Shown here piece by piece: positions 61,553-64,000 of a DNA stretch of 64,000 nt; position 1 is the first letter of the stretch, and each line of letters begins with the position of its first letter. The position numbers and the translations under genes were made by a program. The notes beneath the pieces are model-generated. The model was given only the letters and a program-made list of their open reading frames with translations. It was not told where the DNA came from and made no database searches. Source of the stretch: Imbricaverruca yamaguchii (Eukaryota > Arthropoda > Thecostraca > Neoverrucidae); assembly GCA_034440575.1 (NCBI GenBank), contig JAOTOL010000904.1:62001-126000 (forward strand), written 5' to 3'.

Positions 61553-62730
61553 GAAACTGGTTACGCTAAACCAGTTTCTCAGCTAGGAAACTGGTTTAGA
61601 GCAAATGGTTTCCTAGCTAGGAACCGGCATTGATTTGCCCCCAAAATTTGGCTCTGAACAGGGGCCTAAAATACTGTTCGGAAGTGAGATGAGTTCAAGT
61701 TTCAGAGCACTTCCCAGCACAAACAATCCCATTTTACCTTTCGACCTTACATACATTTGATTTGACGGCAAGTATGTCTAGTTGCTCATACAAGGGACGA
61801 TCGTTTCTGTGTTTCTATGCATCGCACCATTTATCAAAAAAGGGAAAAGATGAAAGTGAGAATCAATCGATACAAAAATGAAAGATCTGAAAGCGAAAAT
61901 AGGGTTACCTTCGAACCCAGTGAAAAGGCACTGGGTACTAGGGGAGGGTACCTGCGGGGCCAATATCTCACTTAAAAAAGGGGAAAATAGACATTTTCAT
62001 ATCGAGACAACAACAGCACCACATAATGGGCGACAGGTGCGTTATAAACTCACCAGTGCAGGCGCGCTTGGAGGGTGGAGGTGTAACAGGAGCTGAGGCT
62101 CCGGTGGAGGAGGATGACGTGGCAGCTGGACGAGGGACTAGTGAGGCTGACTGTGGCTCCTGGGAAGTGGTGAAACATATGTGAGTTGGAAAGTTGACAG
62201 AAAAGTTAACAGGGGTAGGTGAGGCAGATCACATGGGGGCATCTGAGTTCTCCCAACTTCCCTGCCTGAGTGCACCACTGACAGTTTTGTGTGCATATAT
62301 GCAGCCTTTATGGCGCATGCGACTGTTTAGACCCATTAATTGGCCATGCCTTTGGTTTCTCAACCCTAGACATGATGACTGATAAAACTGATCTGGTACC
62401 TACATACAGCAGTGCAGCCAGGAAATTTGTAAGGGGGGAGGGAAGTGGGTGGGGCTAACACAAAAGGGGCCCCGACAGTGCTAGATGGGCCCATCTCCCA
62501 GGGAGGCCCAGGCCTCTATGTCTCCCCATCAATGACTCAGCAACCAGGGGGGGGGTGCATTCCCGACATTTTGAGGGGCCCGGCGGCTTCCCTTCCAAAA
62601 CTCACCTTCTTAGAAAAAAAAGATCGGATGTCCATGGTGAGAGCAAGTCTCAGGCAGTAGGTGGCTATTAGGAGACACCGGCACTGAATTGTTTATTTAT
62701 ATGTCCAAGGCCCTAATGGACTGTTCAGAC
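61553..62730. other. hAT interior upstream of transposase, including a 13-bp hairpin
   Basis: 61566-61599 is ctaaaccagtttc, an 8-base loop, then gaaactggtttag, followed by the related ggtttcctagctaggaacc. It lies just upstream of the transposase start and could be regulatory or a transposase site. A poly-G run lies near 62550. No second gene is recognised. Confidence 0.6.
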
Positions 62731-62734
62731 CTAG

Positions 62735-62815
62735 CGTAATTTCGACGCAAAAAAGACAGCGCAATGACAGACTAGGCGTAATCCCGACGCACTGGGCGTA
62801 ATTTCGACGCATCAG
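62735..62815. repeat. hAT internal short repeats (gcgtaatttcgacgca)
   Basis: Three copies: agcgtaatttcgacgca, ggcgtaatcccgacgca and ggcgtaatttcgacgca. Short clustered repeats in the subterminal half of hAT elements often bind transposase. That role is inferred. Confidence 0.7.
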
Positions 62816-63477
62816 CAGACCAGTGCAGTGACATCGCCTGGACGCGAGTATGCCAGCGATCAACTGACAGATCGGTTGCTATGACAACAAAATCAGCTGT
62901 TTAGATTGGGTTCAAATGTGGCACAGATGTGGCGACTGAGTTTTGTCATTGCAGATGATACCAAGGCGTTAATTTGTGAGTTGCTGCGATTTAGGGTGAT
63001 GCTTCTCTGTGTTGGTAATTTTTCGAGAGTGGTTAGAAGTATATCTCGCTTTTGTCGTAAGCAGTTTTCCTCGTTAGCATTTTCATTATCCGTTTAGTTT
63101 CGCACCATTTCTAGCTTTGCTGTCTGTCGACCTTGCGTCAAAGTCGCTGTGCGCCGAGCGGAAAAAGTTGAGAAAATCCAACATTGTGCGCTCGGAAAAC
63201 GCCAGCGTTTTGTAGGAATCGGCAGACAGCTGACGCAAGACCGGCGCAAAGCGCTGTAAACAACACTAGTGCGCCAAGATACCTGTTTTACATATTTGCT
63301 ACCATATGCTGGGAGAAGTGTTTTCCTTCATTCTGGTTCATTTATGAATGCGGAAAAATCCATTGACTGGGGCCCGACAGGTCTCGAAAGTGGGCCCGGC
63401 AGGTTTCAAAACTTGGGGGGTCAACCCCCAGCTCTGCCGGCTGGGGGGTCGCGACCCCCCCCCCACCCCCCTGCTCA

Positions 63478-63488
63478 CGGCGCCCCTG
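63478..63488 (-). repeat. hAT right terminal inverted repeat
   Basis: cggcgcccctg. Next to it internally are C-runs and the ggggggtcgcgacccccc palindrome, possible transposase-binding sequence. Confidence 0.96.
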
Positions 63489-63524
63489 GTGTAGGCTTCG
63501 TTTCACCGCTCTTTTATGGGTCAA

Positions 63525-63800
63525 AGCCTCATTACTTCAGTTCCTGTATTAGGCGTACAATCTGCACCGGCAGTCGGCCGGGTCACTACCGGACTGCGCC
63601 GCACCCGCACCTCGCGATATCGCGTCCCGATACCGAACTCCCGCTTCGCCGACCTCGGTGGCCTTGTTGGCGGAGCCGGCGGTCGAGCCCGGGACGCGAT
63701 GGCGCGAGGTTGTGGGTACGGTGCTGTACAGTAGTGACCCGGCCGACTGCAGGCGGAGATTGTACCATCAAATACAGGAACGGAGGTCATGAGACTCGAG
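63525..63800. repeat. Foldback (long inverted repeat) element
   Basis: The left arm from about 63525 (gttcctgtatt, gtacaatct, gcagtcggccgggtcactac, cctcgcg-atcgcgtcccg) pairs with the right arm ending about 63800 (the same words in reverse complement, ending aatacaggaac). Arms are about 110-120 bp around a GC-rich centre. It lies 30 bp outside the hAT target-site duplication. Confidence 0.8.
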
Positions 63801-64000
63801 TCAGCAAGCGAGCAGTGAAACTGAGCCTATACTATAGAGCTTACCCTCGGAGCTTGCACTCGGAGATTACACATGTCGCATTAGCTATCAAAAACACCCG
63901 CGCGTTCGCGCAAACCGTTTTTCATTTAAGCTACAAAACTACACAGTGGATGTGCACCCCCCCCCATCGGCTACTACTAATATTAGGAAAAACATTCACC
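63801..64000. other. Window end, nothing recognised
   Basis: A short C-run near 63957-63965. No gene or repeat named. Confidence 0.5.

Larger units (their letters stand above)
58618..63496 (-). mobile_element. Complete hAT-superfamily DNA transposon (4863 bp) with 8-bp target-site duplication
   Basis: The element is 58626-63488. Terminal inverted repeats are caggggcgccg at the left end and its exact complement cggcgcccctg at the right end (11 bp). The 8-bp direct repeat gtgtaggc flanks it perfectly at 58618-58625 and 63489-63496. CAGGGGCG-type ends, an 8-bp duplication and an internal hAT transposase agree. Inside the right end is a GC palindrome, ggggggtcgcgacccccc. The perfect duplication and long open transposase suggest a young insertion. 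Confidence 0.96.

Overview
The window is repeat-rich animal genomic DNA. It has long introns, tRNA-derived SINEs, non-LTR and LTR retrotransposon remnants, DNA transposons and many minisatellites. The one host gene I recognise is a multi-exon extracellular protein with two EGF-like modules and two DOMON domains, built like the nahoda-type DOMON proteins of arthropods and other invertebrates. An arthropod, perhaps a marine crustacean, fits best, but the species call is inference.

Layout. 1-3594: minisatellites and unassigned DNA. 3597-6735: frameshifted CR1/L2-like LINE on the minus strand. 6740-9850: dispersed and very degenerate ~20-22 bp repeats. 9851-20700: satellites (notably a 63/66 bp array at 13269-14345), a SINE and an LTR-retrotransposon pol fragment. 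20720-46418: the DOMON/EGF gene on the plus strand, with ten exons whose phases all agree. Its introns hold SINEs, a long-TIR DNA transposon (30290-32890), a gypsy RT scrap, a LINE fragment (39510-41560) and large minisatellites. 46600-51600: LINE scrap, AT-rich DNA, a poly-A tract and a tRNA-like SINE head. 51608-52850: a second copy of the first LINE. 52851-58617: satellites and unassigned DNA. 58626-63488: a complete hAT transposon with a long open transposase frame, 11-bp TIRs and a perfect 8-bp target-site duplication. 63525-63800: a foldback element.

Most interesting points. (1) The plus-strand LINE copy carries about 70 A-to-G changes against 2 G-to-A within about 385 bp, starting abruptly near 52020 and continuing to its 3' end. 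This looks like an RNA-editing (ADAR-type) scar fixed by retrotransposition. (2) In the DOMON/EGF gene, minisatellites have grown across or right at 5' splice sites. The first visible exon is followed by eight donor positions, of which four are in frame, which could add 22, 45 or 68 residues. A similar arrangement is seen at exons 7 and 9. (3) A SINE inserted directly at the 3' splice site of the first EGF exon appears to supply the branch-point region. The 5' exons (signal peptide) and the 3' end of the host gene were not found.
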